Of a stretch of 64,000 nucleotides of DNA, positions 7,150 to 16,770 are shown piece after piece. Made by a program: the position numbers and the translations under genes. Position 1 is the first letter of the stretch; every line of letters begins with the position of its first letter. The notes beneath the pieces are model-generated. The model was not told the DNA's origin. It was given only the letters and a program-made list of their open reading frames with translations, and did no database searches. The stretch lies in the NCBI GenBank assembly GCA_019746135.1, contig JAIESI010000032.1, forward strand, positions 1-64,000. Reading direction: 5' to 3'. The DNA is from Xanthobacteraceae bacterium (GTDB lineage Bacteria; Pseudomonadota; Alphaproteobacteria; Rhizobiales; Xanthobacteraceae).

Positions 7150-7223
7150 TGGCTGGGGGACCTGGATTCGAACCAAGATTAACGGAGTCAGAGTCCGCTG
7201 TTCTACCATTGAACTATCCCCCA
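7150..7223 (-). tRNA. tRNA-Gln (CTG)
   Basis: On the minus strand the 74 bases fold as a tRNA with encoded CCA: acceptor arm TGGGGGA pairing with TCCCCCA, discriminator G, D arm with AGTTCAATGGTAGAAC, anticodon stem GCGGA/TCCGT around the loop CTCTGAC (anticodon CTG, plus-strand bases 7189-7191), and TTCGAAT in the T loop. CTG reads CAG, glutamine. Confidence 0.96.
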
Positions 7224-7304
7224 ACGCCGCGGCGGGCCCGTGACACGGCACCGCTGCATTGGAAATCCGGCGATCGGGCGCGCCGCCCGGCCGGATTCGG
7301 CCCC

Positions 7305-7333
7305 TATATAAGGCCAACTTTTCCGCCGGTCCA
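7305..7333 (-). promoter_or_regulatory. sigma-70-type promoter of tRNA-Gln
   Basis: On the minus strand TGGACC (7333-7328) is followed after exactly 17 bases by TATATA (7310-7305), placing a transcription start near 7298, about 75 bases before the tRNA. Spacing and both hexamers fit the housekeeping consensus. Confidence 0.55.
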
Positions 7334-7413
7334 TCCCGGCGATGCGCCGCTTCCACGCCTGATCGGCGGCCTGCCGGAACGTGTTGGCGCGGGTTTCGGC
7401 CCTGCCTCGCGCT

Positions 7414-7593
7414 TCAACGCGGTCGGTTCCTTGCAGGTGGCTCGCCTTCGCGGGGCTCGTCGCACTCCTCGCGCGGCGGCTTGTCCGGTTTTGCACCCGC
7501 GCCGACGAAAGACGGCGTGTCGCTCGCCGGAAACGTCTCTTCCAGCGCCTGGTCGATCTTGCGTTCCTGCCGCTCTCGCGACGACATCGCCAT
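7414..7593 (-). CDS. conserved 59-residue hydrophilic protein
   Basis: A small protein whose N-terminal half, RQERKIDQALEETFPASDTPSFVGAG, belongs to a widespread uncharacterised alphaproteobacterial family with the ETFPASDPP-like signature. The rest is a Pro/Arg/Glu-rich tail. The start at 7593 follows a clear GAGGAG ribosome site. No membrane segment or catalytic motif is present. AT-rich DNA at 7700-7760 upstream probably holds its promoter. Confidence 0.65.
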   Translation of the reverse strand: MAMSSRERQERKIDQALEETFPASDTPSFVGAGAKPDKPPREECDEPREGEPPARNRPR

Positions 7594-8140
7594 CTCGTTC
7601 TCCTCGCGCTCGGGTTCTTGTTGTCGTTCGTGGCGATCGAATCCCGCACGTGTGTCTCCGCAGCGCCCGCTGCAAGGCCTCGCCGGGGCGATGAGCGCGG
7701 GGTTGACAATATTCCTGTATAGGAACATACAGAGAACGAACTTGACCCGGGAGATCCTCTTCGGATCGTCCGGAGCCAAGCGAACGAAGCCGCCGGGCGG
7801 GGAGAACGTTCCCCCGGCCGCGGTCTCCACGGTGGAGCGCCGGGAGGCGCCGCCCCCCTGCGTCACTGGGGGGCGCGCGCCTCGAAAAGGCGCGCGCCGG
7901 ACCCGATGGTCCGGCGGGCCCTACGTCACTGGGCCCGGCGCCTCCCGGCGCTCCATTCCCTCGTTTCGAGGGAGAGGAAAAAGGGGAAAGGGCGGGCCCG
8001 GCAGCCCGAAAAAAGTGAAGTCGCCGGGCGGCGAAGCGCGTCTGGCGCGTGCCCGGCGTAGCTCGCAGAGCGAAGCCGGGTCCTTGCTGCGCCGAAGCGA
8101 AGCCGCTTCGGCTTCGCGAAGGCGAGAGCTCGCCACCAGC
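7594..8140. other. gene-free repetitive stretch
   Basis: No supportable gene between the 59-residue protein and the next minus-strand gene end at 8306. Bases 7700-7760 are AT-rich and contain TTCCT-GTAT-AGGAA; from about 7790 the DNA is extremely GC-rich and built of inverted and direct repeats (see the separate entries). A direct repeat close to CTTCGGCTTCGCGAA occurs near 8106 and again near 8199. Confidence 0.6.
7833..7955. repeat. nested palindromic element
   Basis: A perfect 19-bp inverted repeat (TGGAGCGCCGGGAGGCGCC at 7833-7851 against 7937-7955) encloses an inner 11-bp hairpin (GGCGCGCGCCT at 7872-7882 with 7888-7898, loop CGAAA) and a direct repeat CGTCACTGGG (7861 and 7924). The whole can fold as a long branched hairpin. 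No gene runs through it. Confidence 0.75.
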
Positions 8141-8172
8141 GCGTTCACGCGCGTCTTTGACGCGCTATGGCG
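8141..8172 (+). repeat. dispersed repeat core, copy 1
   Basis: A 32-base core (GCGTTCACGCGCGTCTTTGA followed by CGCGCTATGGCG) that occurs again, inverted, at 13170-13201 and in direct orientation at 22025-22056, with two or three substitutions. All three copies are intergenic. Confidence 0.75.
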
Positions 8173-8305
8173 AGCGAAGCCGGGGTGCCGCCGGGTTCTT
8201 CGGCTTCGCGAAAGCGAGAGCTCGCGGAGCCAGTGAAGGCCCCCATAGCTCGAACAAGCGAGCGGAAACGAGATGGCCCGTGTCACATCCGCGAAGGACG
8301 GCTGT

Positions 8306-10651
8306 CTATTCCGCCGCCTGCCGGAACGAGTTGGCGTGGGTCTTCGGCCGCGCCTTGAGCTTGAGCTCGGTCAGCTCCTTGCAGGCGCGGTCGCTTTCGC
8401 GGAACAGCTGATCGCGGCCGGCGCGGTATTGCGGCGGGCAGGCGATGCCCTTCGCGCCGTACCAGGCCGCGGCCTTGAGCGTGAACGAGGGATCGGCGAG
8501 GTGCGGCCGCGCCAGCGCCACGAGGTCGGCGCGGCCGGCGGCGACGATGGTGTTGACCTGGTCGGCGGTGGTGATCGCGCCGACGCACATGGTGGCGATA
8601 TGCGCGTCGTTGCGGATCTGGTCGGAGAACGGCGTCTGGTACATGCGCCCGTAGACCGGCTCGGCGTCCGGCGTGGTCTGGCCGGTCGAGACGTCGATCA
8701 GGTCGCAGCCGGCCTCGGCGAAGGCGCGCGCCACCTGCACCGCGTCGTCGCCGGTGAGCCCGCCGTCCTGCCAGTCGGTCGCCGAGATGCGCACCGACAT
8801 CGGCTTTCGCTCCGGCCAGGCCTTGCGCATGGCGCCGAACACCTCGAGCGGAAAGCGCAGCCGGTTTGCCAGCGCCCCGCCGTATTCGTCGCTGCGCTGG
8901 TTGGTGAGCGGCGAGATGAAGCTTGCGATCAGGTAGCCGTGCGCGGCGTGCAGCTCGATCATGTCGAAGCCCGCGCGCCCGGCGCGCTGCACCGCCTGCA
9001 CGTAGTCGGCGATGGTTGCGTCCATGTCGGCCCGCGTCATCTCACGGGGGACCTGGCTGTGCGGGTAGTAGGGCAGGGGCGAGGCCGAGACGATCGGCCA
9101 GTTGCCTTCGGGCAGCGGCTCGTCGATGCCGTCCCACATCAGCCGGGTCGAGCCCTTGCGGCCGGCATGGCCGAGCTGGAGGCAGAATTTCGTCGCCGAG
9201 TTGCCGTGCACGAAATCGACGATGCGCGTCCAGGCCGCCTCCTGCGCGTCGTTGTACATGCCGGTGCAGCCGGGCGAGATGCGCGCCAGCTCCGACACGT
9301 CGGTCATCTCGGTGAACATCAGCCCCGCGCCGCCGATCGCGCGCGAGCCGTAATGCACGATGTGCCAGTCGCCCGGCAGGCCGTCCTTGGCCGAGTACTG
9401 GCACATCGGCGACACCACCACGCGATTTACAAGTGTCATGTCGCGCAGCCGGAACGGCTGGAACATCGGCACCTCGGGCTTGACGGTGTCGACGTCGAAG
9501 CCCAGCGCCTCGACGTCGCGCGCCACCACCTTGTCGGTCATCTTCACGAAGTCGGGGGCGCGCAGCGCGAGGTTGTCGTAGGTGATCGCCTTGGAGCGCG
9601 TCATCAGGCCGAAGGCGAAGCGCGTCGGGTCCATGTCCCAGAACCGCCGCACGTGCTCGAACCACACGAGCGAGACGTCGGCGGAGTGCTGGGTCTTTTC
9701 CACCTCGTCGCGGCGGCTCTTCTCGAAATGCGAGAGCGCCGTCTTCACGTCGCGGCCGCCGGTTATGCGGAACGCCTCGTACAGCGCGATCGCGTCCTCC
9801 ATCGCAAGCTTGGTGCCCGAGCCGATGGAGAAGTGCGCGGTGGCCTTGGCGTCGCCGATCAGCACGATGTTGTCGGCGGTCCAGTGCTCGCAGCGGATGG
9901 TCGGAAAATTGCGCCAGAGCGAGCGGTTGGTGATCAGCTTGTGGCCGGCGAGCTCCTCGGCGAACACGCCTTCGAGGAAGTGCGCCGAGGCCTGCTCGTC
10001 GAGCTTGTCGAGGCCCGCGCGCTTGAAGGTCTCCGGATCGGACTCCATCACCCAGGTCGAGCGGCCGGGCTGGTACTGGTAGCAGTGGGCGATGAAGATG
10101 CCGTGCTGGGTCTCGCGGAAGAAGAAGTTGAACGCGTCCATCGGCCGGTCCGAGCCCATCCAGGCGAAGTGGTTGGGACGAAGCTCGATGGTCGGCTTGA
10201 AGCGGTCCTTGAACAATTCGCGGGTGCGCGAATTGATGCCGTCGGCCGCGACCACGAGGTCCGCGCCGCGGATCGTCGTCTTGTCGGGATCGGCCTCCGA
10301 GCCGTACTTGATGTTGACGCCGAGCGAATGGGCGCGGCGGCCGAGAATTTTCAGGAGCATCGCCCGCGACGTGCCGCAGAAGCCGTTGCCGCCGATGCGG
10401 TGCGTCGAGCCGCGGAAGTGGATCTCGATGTCGTCCCAGTAGGCGAAGTGGCCGACGATCTGCCGGTAGGTCTCGCGGTCGTAGGACTCGAACGCCTCGA
10501 GCGTCTGGTCGGAGAACACCACGCCGAAGCCGAACGTATCGTCCGGCTTGTTGCGCTCGAACACCGTGATGCGCGTGTGCGGCCACGCCTTTTTCATCAG
10601 GATGGCGAAGTAGAGGCCGGCCGGACCTCCACCGAGAATGTGGACGTTCAT
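8306..10651 (-). CDS. 2-aminobenzoyl-CoA monooxygenase/reductase-type fusion (salicylyl-CoA 5-hydroxylase / old yellow enzyme)
   Basis: A 781-residue two-domain flavoprotein. Residues 1 to about 390 form an FAD aromatic hydroxylase: [13 protein letters not shown] at the N-terminus, [12 protein letters not shown], then [17 protein letters not shown]. From about 400 to the end is an old-yellow-enzyme (YqjM-type) FMN domain: [37 protein letters not shown] and [11 protein letters not shown], without the Fe-S cysteines of dienoyl-CoA reductases. The fusion is typical of 2-aminobenzoyl-CoA monooxygenase/reductase, which hydroxylates the CoA-activated ring and then reduces it. The ATG at 10651 has GGAGG in position. 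It is divergent from the SDR-to-RidA operon that supplies the other steps. Confidence 0.88.
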   Translation of the reverse strand: MNVHILGGGPAGLYFAILMKKAWPHTRITVFERNKPDDTFGFGVVFSDQTLEAFESYDRETYRQIVGHFAYWDDIEIHFRGSTHRIGGNGFCGTSRAMLLKILGRRAHSLGVNIKYGSEADPDKTTIRGADLVVAADGINSRTRELFKDRFKPTIELRPNHFAWMGSDRPMDAFNFFFRETQHGIFIAHCYQYQPGRSTWVMESDPETFKRAGLDKLDEQASAHFLEGVFAEELAGHKLITNRSLWRNFPTIRCEHWTADNIVLIGDAKATAHFSIGSGTKLAMEDAIALYEAFRITGGRDVKTALSHFEKSRRDEVEKTQHSADVSLVWFEHVRRFWDMDPTRFAFGLMTRSKAITYDNLALRAPDFVKMTDKVVARDVEALGFDVDTVKPEVPMFQPFRLRDMTLVNRVVVSPMCQYSAKDGLPGDWHIVHYGSRAIGGAGLMFTEMTDVSELARISPGCTGMYNDAQEAAWTRIVDFVHGNSATKFCLQLGHAGRKGSTRLMWDGIDEPLPEGNWPIVSASPLPYYPHSQVPREMTRADMDATIADYVQAVQRAGRAGFDMIELHAAHGYLIASFISPLTNQRSDEYGGALANRLRFPLEVFGAMRKAWPERKPMSVRISATDWQDGGLTGDDAVQVARAFAEAGCDLIDVSTGQTTPDAEPVYGRMYQTPFSDQIRNDAHIATMCVGAITTADQVNTIVAAGRADLVALARPHLADPSFTLKAAAWYGAKGIACPPQYRAGRDQLFRESDRACKELTELKLKARPKTHANSFRQAAE

Positions 10652-10690
10652 GTGCGCCTCCGCGCAGCAGCAACCTGGGCAGCAAACTAC

Positions 10691-10719
10691 TTGAAACTTG
10701 AAAAGTTTAAGCCTAAAGT
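10691..10719 (+). promoter_or_regulatory. putative promoter with overlapping MarR-type operator
   Basis: TTGAAA (10691-10696) and TAAAGT (10714-10719) are 17 bases apart, a good sigma-70 fit toward the SDR operon. Across them lies a perfect inverted repeat AAACTT-GAA-AAGTTT (10694-10708). This is the natural target for the co-encoded MarR regulator at 11726-12241. The AT-richness contrasts strongly with the surroundings. Confidence 0.55.
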
Positions 10720-10785
10720 ATTTTCCACACAAGAGGTCAGGGCGCGTTCCGGCGGCATTGCATCGCCAGAGGCGTCGGCGGTGCC

Positions 10786-10905
10786 ATCCCTCCCCGCGAG
10801 GGGAGGGTGGCGAGCGAAGCGAGCCGGGTGGGGAGATGGTGCGTTTGCCGCTGCCATCTCCCCACCCCCGCGCTTCGCGCGGACCCTCCCCTCGCGGGGA
10901 GGGAT
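10786..10905. repeat. 120-base hairpin element
   Basis: Outer arms at 10786-10808 and 10883-10905 are perfectly complementary over 23 bases (ATCCCTCCCCGCGAGGGGAG... and its reverse complement). Inner arms GGGTGGGGAGATGG (10826-10839) and 10854-10867 pair over 14. The arms are also individually palindromic. A related fragment occurs at 13257-13293. Confidence 0.8.
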
Positions 10906-10967
10906 GAGACCGCCGGTGTCGCGGCAATTCAATGCGCCTTTCGCCGTTGGATCAGGTTCTCTCGGAA

Positions 10968-11726
10968 ATGCGTTCTCTTGAAGGAAAACACGCATTGGTC
11001 ACCGGCGGCGGCCGCGGCATCGGCCGCGCCATTGCCGCCGCGCTGACGCAGGCCGGGGCCGCGGTCACCATAGCCGGGCGCAATGAAAAGCCGCTCGCCG
11101 AGGTGACAGGGAAGGGCGAAGCCGCAGGCTACGTCATCGCCGATGTCACCGACGCCAAAGCTGTGGACAGCGGCATCAGGCAGGCCGTGTCCGCGCGCGG
11201 CCCGATCGACATTCTCGTCGCCAATGCCGGCACCGCCACGGGCGCGCCGTTTGCCAAGGCGAAACCCGAGCAGTTTCGCGACATGTTCGAGCAGCATGTG
11301 ATCGGCATGCTGCACCCCGCGCAGGCGGTGCTCGGAAGCATGATCGAACGCGGTTTCGGCCGCATCGTCGCGGTCGCCTCGATCGTCAGCCTGCGCGCCG
11401 CGCCGAACGTGTCGCCCTACGTCACCGCCAAGCACGCCATGCTCGGCCTCGTCCGCTCGATCGCGCTCGAGACCGCGGGCACCGGCGTCACCGCCAATGC
11501 GGTGTGCCCGGGCTATGTCGACACCGACCTGATCCGCACGCCGATCGAGAAGATGGTCGGGCAGGGCATGAGCCGGGAAGACGCGACCGCCCGCTTCAGT
11601 TCGCGCGTGCCGATCGGCCGCCTGATCAAGCCGGAGGAGGTCGCGGAAGCGGTGCTCTACTTCTGCTCGCCGCGTGCGGCCGTGGCCACCGGCACGACCC
11701 TCGTCATTGGAGCCGACGCACCGTAA
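10968..11726 (+). CDS. short-chain dehydrogenase/reductase
   Basis: A 252-residue classical SDR. TGGGRGIG near residue 12 binds NAD(P); VANAG lies near residue 77; the Ser of VASIVS with YVTAK forms the catalytic Ser-Tyr-Lys set; the C-terminal part is of the FabG type. In the 2-aminobenzoyl-CoA pathway a dehydrogenase is needed to interconvert the ring hydroxy and oxo groups left by the monooxygenase/reductase, and this is the obvious candidate. An in-frame ATG at 10932 exists, but ATG 10968 gives the usual distance to the glycine motif. Its stop overlaps the MarR start (TAATG). Confidence 0.88.
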   Translation: MRSLEGKHALVTGGGRGIGRAIAAALTQAGAAVTIAGRNEKPLAEVTGKGEAAGYVIADVTDAKAVDSGIRQAVSARGPIDILVANAGTATGAPFAKAKPEQFRDMFEQHVIGMLHPAQAVLGSMIERGFGRIVAVASIVSLRAAPNVSPYVTAKHAMLGLVRSIALETAGTGVTANAVCPGYVDTDLIRTPIEKMVGQGMSREDATARFSSRVPIGRLIKPEEVAEAVLYFCSPRAAVATGTTLVIGADAP

Positions 11727-12241
11727 TGGACGACCGCACCACCATTCCGCTTGATGCCGAGACCAAGGTCGCCGAGCGCCCGGACGACCACAAGACCGAA
11801 TTGCGCCTGTGGCTCAGGCTGCTCACCTGCACCACACTGATCGAGAACGAGGTGCGCAGAAGACTGCGCGACAATTTCGACATCACGCTGCCGCGCTTCG
11901 ATCTTCTGGCCCAGTTGGATCGAGCGCCCAATGGAATGACGCTCGGCGAGCTGTCGCAGCGCATGATGGTGTCGAACGGCAACATCACCGGCCTCGTCGA
12001 TCGCCTCGTGGAGCAGGGGCTCATCCGCCGCAAGCCCGATCCGGACGACCGCCGCGTGCAGATCGTCAGCCTGACGCCGGAGGGCCAGCGCGAGTTCCGC
12101 ACCATGGCGCGGGTCAACGCCGATTGGGTCGGCGAGATTTTCGCAGGCCTCACCACCAAGGACATCGAGGCGCTGATGCCGCTCCTCGCCAAGACCAAGG
12201 CCTCGGCGCGCAAGGCGCTGAAGAACGGAGAAGAACAATGA
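11726..12241 (+). CDS. MarR-family transcriptional regulator
   Basis: A 171-residue MarR protein. The winged helix is evident from [19 protein letters not shown], then [19 protein letters not shown] and the wing [19 protein letters not shown]. It is the second gene of the operon (TAATG overlap before it, ATGA overlap after). MarR proteins in aromatic-CoA loci generally repress until a CoA thioester binds; here the ligand is probably 2-aminobenzoyl-CoA or a ring-reduced product. The inverted repeat at 10694-10708 is the likely site. Confidence 0.9.
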   Translation: MDDRTTIPLDAETKVAERPDDHKTELRLWLRLLTCTTLIENEVRRRLRDNFDITLPRFDLLAQLDRAPNGMTLGELSQRMMVSNGNITGLVDRLVEQGLIRRKPDPDDRRVQIVSLTPEGQREFRTMARVNADWVGEIFAGLTTKDIEALMPLLAKTKASARKALKNGEEQ

Positions 12242-13071
12242 GCGCCGCCAATCCGGTGACCCTGCCGCTGTCGGACTACAAGGCCCGCCACGTCAAATTC
12301 GTGGTCGACGGCAAGGTCGCGACCTTGACGCTCGACCGCCCCGACAAGAAGAACCCGCTCACCTTCGACAGCTATGCGGAGGTGGTCGACATCTTCCGCG
12401 CCGCCGCGCGCGACAAGGTGGTGAAGACGTTCGTCGTCACCGGCAGCGGCGGCAACTTCTGCTCCGGCGGCGACGTGTTCGAGATCATCGAGCCGCTCAC
12501 CAAGATGAACACGGTCGAGCTGCTCGACTTCACCAGGATGACCGGCGACGTGGTCAAATCCATGCGCGCCTGCCCACAGCCGATCATCGCCGCGATCGAC
12601 GGCGTCTGCGCCGGTGCCGGCGCGATCATCGCCATGGCCTCCGACATCCGCATTGGAACTCCGGCGGCGAAGGTCGCGTTCCTGTTCAACCGGGTGGGCC
12701 TCGGCGGCTGCGACATGGGCGCCTGCGCGATCCTGCCGCGCATCATCGGTCAGGGGCGCGCCGCGGAATTGCTCTATACCGGCCGCAGCATGGGCGGCGA
12801 GGAGGCCGAGCGGATGGGCTTCTTCAACCGCCTGTCGAAGCCCGAGACGGTGCTGGCCGATGCGACCAAGCTCGCGCGCGATCTGGCCGACGGGCCGACG
12901 TTCGGAAATGCCATGACCAAGCGCATGCTCGAGATGGAATGGGCGATGTCGGTGGAAACCGCGGTCGAGGCCGAGGCGGTGGCCCAGGCGCTGTGCATGG
13001 AGACCGAGGATTTCGCCCGCGCCTTCCGCGCCTTCGCCGCAAAGCAAAAACCGGTGTTCGAGGGCAACTGA
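12238..13071 (+). CDS. crotonase-superfamily protein, possible ring-cleaving hydrolase
   Basis: A 277-residue crotonase-fold protein. The oxyanion-hole segments are visible ([23 protein letters not shown]). The two catalytic Glu of true enoyl-CoA hydratases are absent (the PE position reads NR in FNRVGLGG), while GGCDMGA places an Asp where MenB and the ring-cleaving 2-ketocyclohexanecarboxyl-CoA hydrolase BadI carry theirs. I infer a C-C hydrolase or related chemistry rather than hydration, which would suit ring opening after deamination. The start overlaps the MarR stop (ATGA). Confidence 0.8.
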   Translation: MSAANPVTLPLSDYKARHVKFVVDGKVATLTLDRPDKKNPLTFDSYAEVVDIFRAAARDKVVKTFVVTGSGGNFCSGGDVFEIIEPLTKMNTVELLDFTRMTGDVVKSMRACPQPIIAAIDGVCAGAGAIIAMASDIRIGTPAAKVAFLFNRVGLGGCDMGACAILPRIIGQGRAAELLYTGRSMGGEEAERMGFFNRLSKPETVLADATKLARDLADGPTFGNAMTKRMLEMEWAMSVETAVEAEAVAQALCMETEDFARAFRAFAAKQKPVFEGN

Positions 13072-13100
13072 TGCGCACGCTCGTGCCGCAGTCCGTCACG

Positions 13101-13228
13101 CGTAGGGTGGGCCAAGGCGCGCAGCGCCGGGCCCACCAATTCTTGCTCGGCGCGACATGGTGGGCACGCCGCCATAGCGCGTCGAAGACGCGCGTAAACG
13201 CGCTGATGGCGGCTTTGCCCACCCTACG
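13101..13228. repeat. 128-base repeat element with terminal inverted repeats (contains core copy 2)
   Basis: Ends CGTAGGGTGGGC (13101-13112) and GCCCACCCTACG (13217-13228) are perfect inverted repeats. Inside, 13170-13201 is the reverse complement of the dispersed 32-base core seen at 8141 and 22025. A purine/pyrimidine hairpin follows at 13257-13293 (CTCCCTCCCCCTGAAAGGGG...). The element separates the crotonase and acyl-CoA dehydrogenase genes of one operon. Confidence 0.75.
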
Positions 13229-13300
13229 ACTGTGTCGCGACTCGGGTGGTGCGCTCCCTCCCCCTGAAAGGGGGAGGGTCGGGGTGGGGGTCCACTTGCC

Positions 13301-14488
<1,188 letters not shown>

Positions 14489-14497
14489 GAGGGGGCA

Positions 14498-16147
14498 ATG
14501 GCGAAAACCGGTCATGTCGATACCTTCGCGCGCGACAACCTGCCGCCGCGCGAGCAGTGGCCCGAATTCGAATTTTCTTTGCCCGAGCTTCAGTATCCCG
14601 AGCGGCTCAACTGCGTCACCGAATGGGTCGACCGCTGGATCGCCGCGGGCGAGGGCGACCGGGCCTGCCTGATCTCGCCGTCCGAGACGCTGACCTATGC
14701 GCAATTCCACGCGCGGGTGAACCGCATCGCCAATGTGCTCACCCGCGATCTCGGCATGGTGCCGGGCAATCGCGTTCTGCTGCGCGCGCCGAACAATCCG
14801 ATGATGGTCGCGGCCTATTTTGCCGTCATCAAGGCCGGCGGCGTCGTGGTGGCGACCATGCCGCTGCTGCGCGCCAAGGAGCTGTCCTATCCGCTGTCGA
14901 AGGCCAAGATCGCGCTGGCGCTGTGCGACGTCCGTCTCGCCGACGAAATGGAAAAGGCCAAGGCGCAGTCGGCGGACCTGAAACGGATCGTCTACTGGGG
15001 CCAAGGGGGCAAAGGCGCCGAGCTCGAAGCGCTGATGGGACAGGCCGGCTACGAGAATTTCAGCGCTTGCGACACCGCGAGCGACGACGTCTGCCTGATC
15101 GCCTTCACCTCCGGCACCACCGGCGAGCCGAAGGGCACGATGCACTTCCACCGCGACATGCTGGCGATCTGCGACAGCTACGCGAAGCACATTGTGCGCG
15201 CCGAGCCGTCGGACCGTTTCACCGGCTCGCCGCCGCTCGCCTTCACCTTCGGCCTCGGCGGTCTCGTGCTGTTTCCACTGCGCATCGGCGCGTCCACCGT
15301 GCTGCTGGAGCAGGCCGGTCCCGATCAGCTTCTCGACGCGATCCAGAAGTACAAGATCACCATTCCGTTCACCGCGCCGACCGCCTATCGGGCGATGCTC
15401 GGCAAGCTCAAGGACTTCGACATCTCGTCGCTGCGCAAATGCGTGTCGGCCGGTGAGACGCTGCCCAAGGCGACGTTCGAAGCCTGGGAGAAGGCGACCG
15501 GCATCAAAATCCTCGACGGCATCGGCGCGACCGAGATGCTGCACATCTTCATCGGCTCGCCCGAGCACGAGGTGCGCGCCGGCTCCACGGGCAAGCCGGT
15601 GCCCGGCTACGAGGCCCGCATCCTCGATGACGACGGCAACGTCGCAAGGCCCGGCACGGTCGGCCGCCTTGCGGTGCGCGGACCGACCGGCTGCCGCTAT
15701 CTCGCCGACCCGCGGCAGGCGAAGTACGTGCAGAACGGCTGGAACGTCACCGGCGACACCTACCTGATGGATGAGGACGGCTACTTCTGGTACCAGGCGC
15801 GCTCCGACGACATGATCATCTCGGCGGGCTACAACATCGCCGGCCCCGAGGTCGAAGCCGCGCTGCTGACCCATGCCTCGGTCGCCGAATGCGGCGTGGT
15901 CGGCTGCCCCGACGAGGAGCGCGGCCAGATCGTCAAGGCTTACGTCGTGCTGCGCGCAGGCGTCGCGGGCGACGCCGCGATGATCAAGGCGCTGCAGGAT
16001 CACGTGAAGGCCACGGTCGCGCCGTACAAGTATCCGCGCGCGGTGGAGTTCGTGACCGAGCTGCCGAAGACGCAGACCGGAAAGCTGCAGCGCTTCGAGT
16101 TGCGCAAGATGGCCGCGGCCAGCGCTTCGCACAAACTTGCATCGTAA
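14498..16147 (+). CDS. 2-aminobenzoate-CoA ligase (benzoate-CoA ligase family)
   Basis: A 549-residue AMP-forming ligase of the benzoate-CoA ligase group. The ATP loop reads IAFTSGTTGEPKGTMHFH; GIGATEMLHIFIGS is the benzoate-ligase form of the A5 motif; the hinge region is DDMIISAGYNIAGPE and the C-terminal catalytic Lys lies in KTQTGKLQR. It activates the carboxylate with ATP and CoA as first step of the pathway. The neighbouring monooxygenase/reductase makes 2-aminobenzoate (anthranilate) the best substrate guess; benzoate or salicylate cannot be excluded. Confidence 0.88.
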   Translation: MAKTGHVDTFARDNLPPREQWPEFEFSLPELQYPERLNCVTEWVDRWIAAGEGDRACLISPSETLTYAQFHARVNRIANVLTRDLGMVPGNRVLLRAPNNPMMVAAYFAVIKAGGVVVATMPLLRAKELSYPLSKAKIALALCDVRLADEMEKAKAQSADLKRIVYWGQGGKGAELEALMGQAGYENFSACDTASDDVCLIAFTSGTTGEPKGTMHFHRDMLAICDSYAKHIVRAEPSDRFTGSPPLAFTFGLGGLVLFPLRIGASTVLLEQAGPDQLLDAIQKYKITIPFTAPTAYRAMLGKLKDFDISSLRKCVSAGETLPKATFEAWEKATGIKILDGIGATEMLHIFIGSPEHEVRAGSTGKPVPGYEARILDDDGNVARPGTVGRLAVRGPTGCRYLADPRQAKYVQNGWNVTGDTYLMDEDGYFWYQARSDDMIISAGYNIAGPEVEAALLTHASVAECGVVGCPDEERGQIVKAYVVLRAGVAGDAAMIKALQDHVKATVAPYKYPRAVEFVTELPKTQTGKLQRFELRKMAAASASHKLAS

Positions 16148-16158
16148 GGAGATTGCCC

Positions 16159-16590
16159 GTGCCGGAAGGAAAAGTCCGCGAACTGCCCGTGCGTTCCGCC
16201 AAGCATCAGATGCTGCAGCCGAAGGGCTGGCCGCAGCCCAAGGGCTACGCCAACGGCATCAAGGCGCGCGGCGATTTCGTGTTCGTCGGCGGCATGGTCG
16301 GCTGGGACGAGAGCGAGAGGTTTCCCAAGGGCTTCGTGCCGCAGGCCAAGCAGGCGCTTGCGAACATCGTCGCGGTGCTGGCCGAGGGCGGGGCGAAGCC
16401 CGAGCACCTCGTACGGCTCACCTGGTACGTGCTCGACATGGACGAGTATCTCGCCTGCCGGAGGGAGCTCGGCAAAGCCTATCGCGAAGTTCTGGGCGAC
16501 AACTTTCCGGCCATGGCGCTGGTGCAGGTCGGCCGGCTGTTCGAGCCCGAGGCTCGGCTCGAGATCGAGGCCACGGCGGTGGTGCCGTAG
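16159..16590 (+). CDS. RidA-family (YjgF/UK114) protein, putative enamine/imine deaminase
   Basis: A 143-residue RidA-like protein beginning at GTG 16159, eight bases after AAGGA. Family features: NGIKARGDFVFVGGMVGWD, QALANIVAVLAEGGAK, the VRLTWYVLDMDEY strand and PAMALVQVGRLFEPEARLEIEATA at the C-terminus; this last segment replaces the canonical Arg of archetypal RidA (RVxVxxLP) by a GRLFEP variant. RidA proteins hydrolyse enamines and imines. The expected product of 2-aminobenzoyl-CoA monooxygenase/reductase is a cyclic enamine, so a deaminating role in the pathway is likely. It is the last gene of the operon. Confidence 0.85.
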   Translation: MPEGKVRELPVRSAKHQMLQPKGWPQPKGYANGIKARGDFVFVGGMVGWDESERFPKGFVPQAKQALANIVAVLAEGGAKPEHLVRLTWYVLDMDEYLACRRELGKAYREVLGDNFPAMALVQVGRLFEPEARLEIEATAVVP

Positions 16591-16596
16591 TGCCGC

Positions 16597-16659
16597 AGCC
16601 CGGAGCGAAGCGGAATGCGGGAAGGCCGGTCCCGGATTTCGCTTCGCTTCATCCGGGCT
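16597..16659. repeat. REP-like hairpin after ridA-type gene
   Basis: AGCCCGGA at the left end pairs with TCCGGGCT at the right end; the interior carries matching GAAGCG/CGCTTC tracts. This is the common Rhizobiales intergenic type CCCGGATTTCGCTTCGCTTC. It begins 7 bases after the operon stop and may end or protect the transcript. Confidence 0.6.
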
Positions 16660-16770
16660 ACGGAGCTGCTGTCGTCGTCCGCGAAGACGGGCGATCCAGT
16701 GTGTCACGGCGACAGCCGTCGGTGCAGGTGAACAAGTCACAGGTGACGGAGATCGAGCGCGCGAAACGGC

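Larger units (their letters stand above)
10652..10967. other. divergent regulatory region of the aminobenzoate-CoA genes
   Basis: The 316 bases between the monooxygenase/reductase and the SDR hold an AT-rich promoter/operator at 10681-10725 and a long GC-rich hairpin element at 10786-10905. There is no gene. Confidence 0.7.

Noticed and set aside
6913..7356. A 147-residue minus-strand frame ending in a plausible-looking hydrophobic segment
   Set aside because: It runs antisense through the istB remnant and through the tRNA-Gln gene; this antisense product is a frequent false annotation.
8273..10981. A 902-residue plus-strand frame
   Set aside because: Antisense to the fused monooxygenase/reductase gene, which has all flavin motifs.
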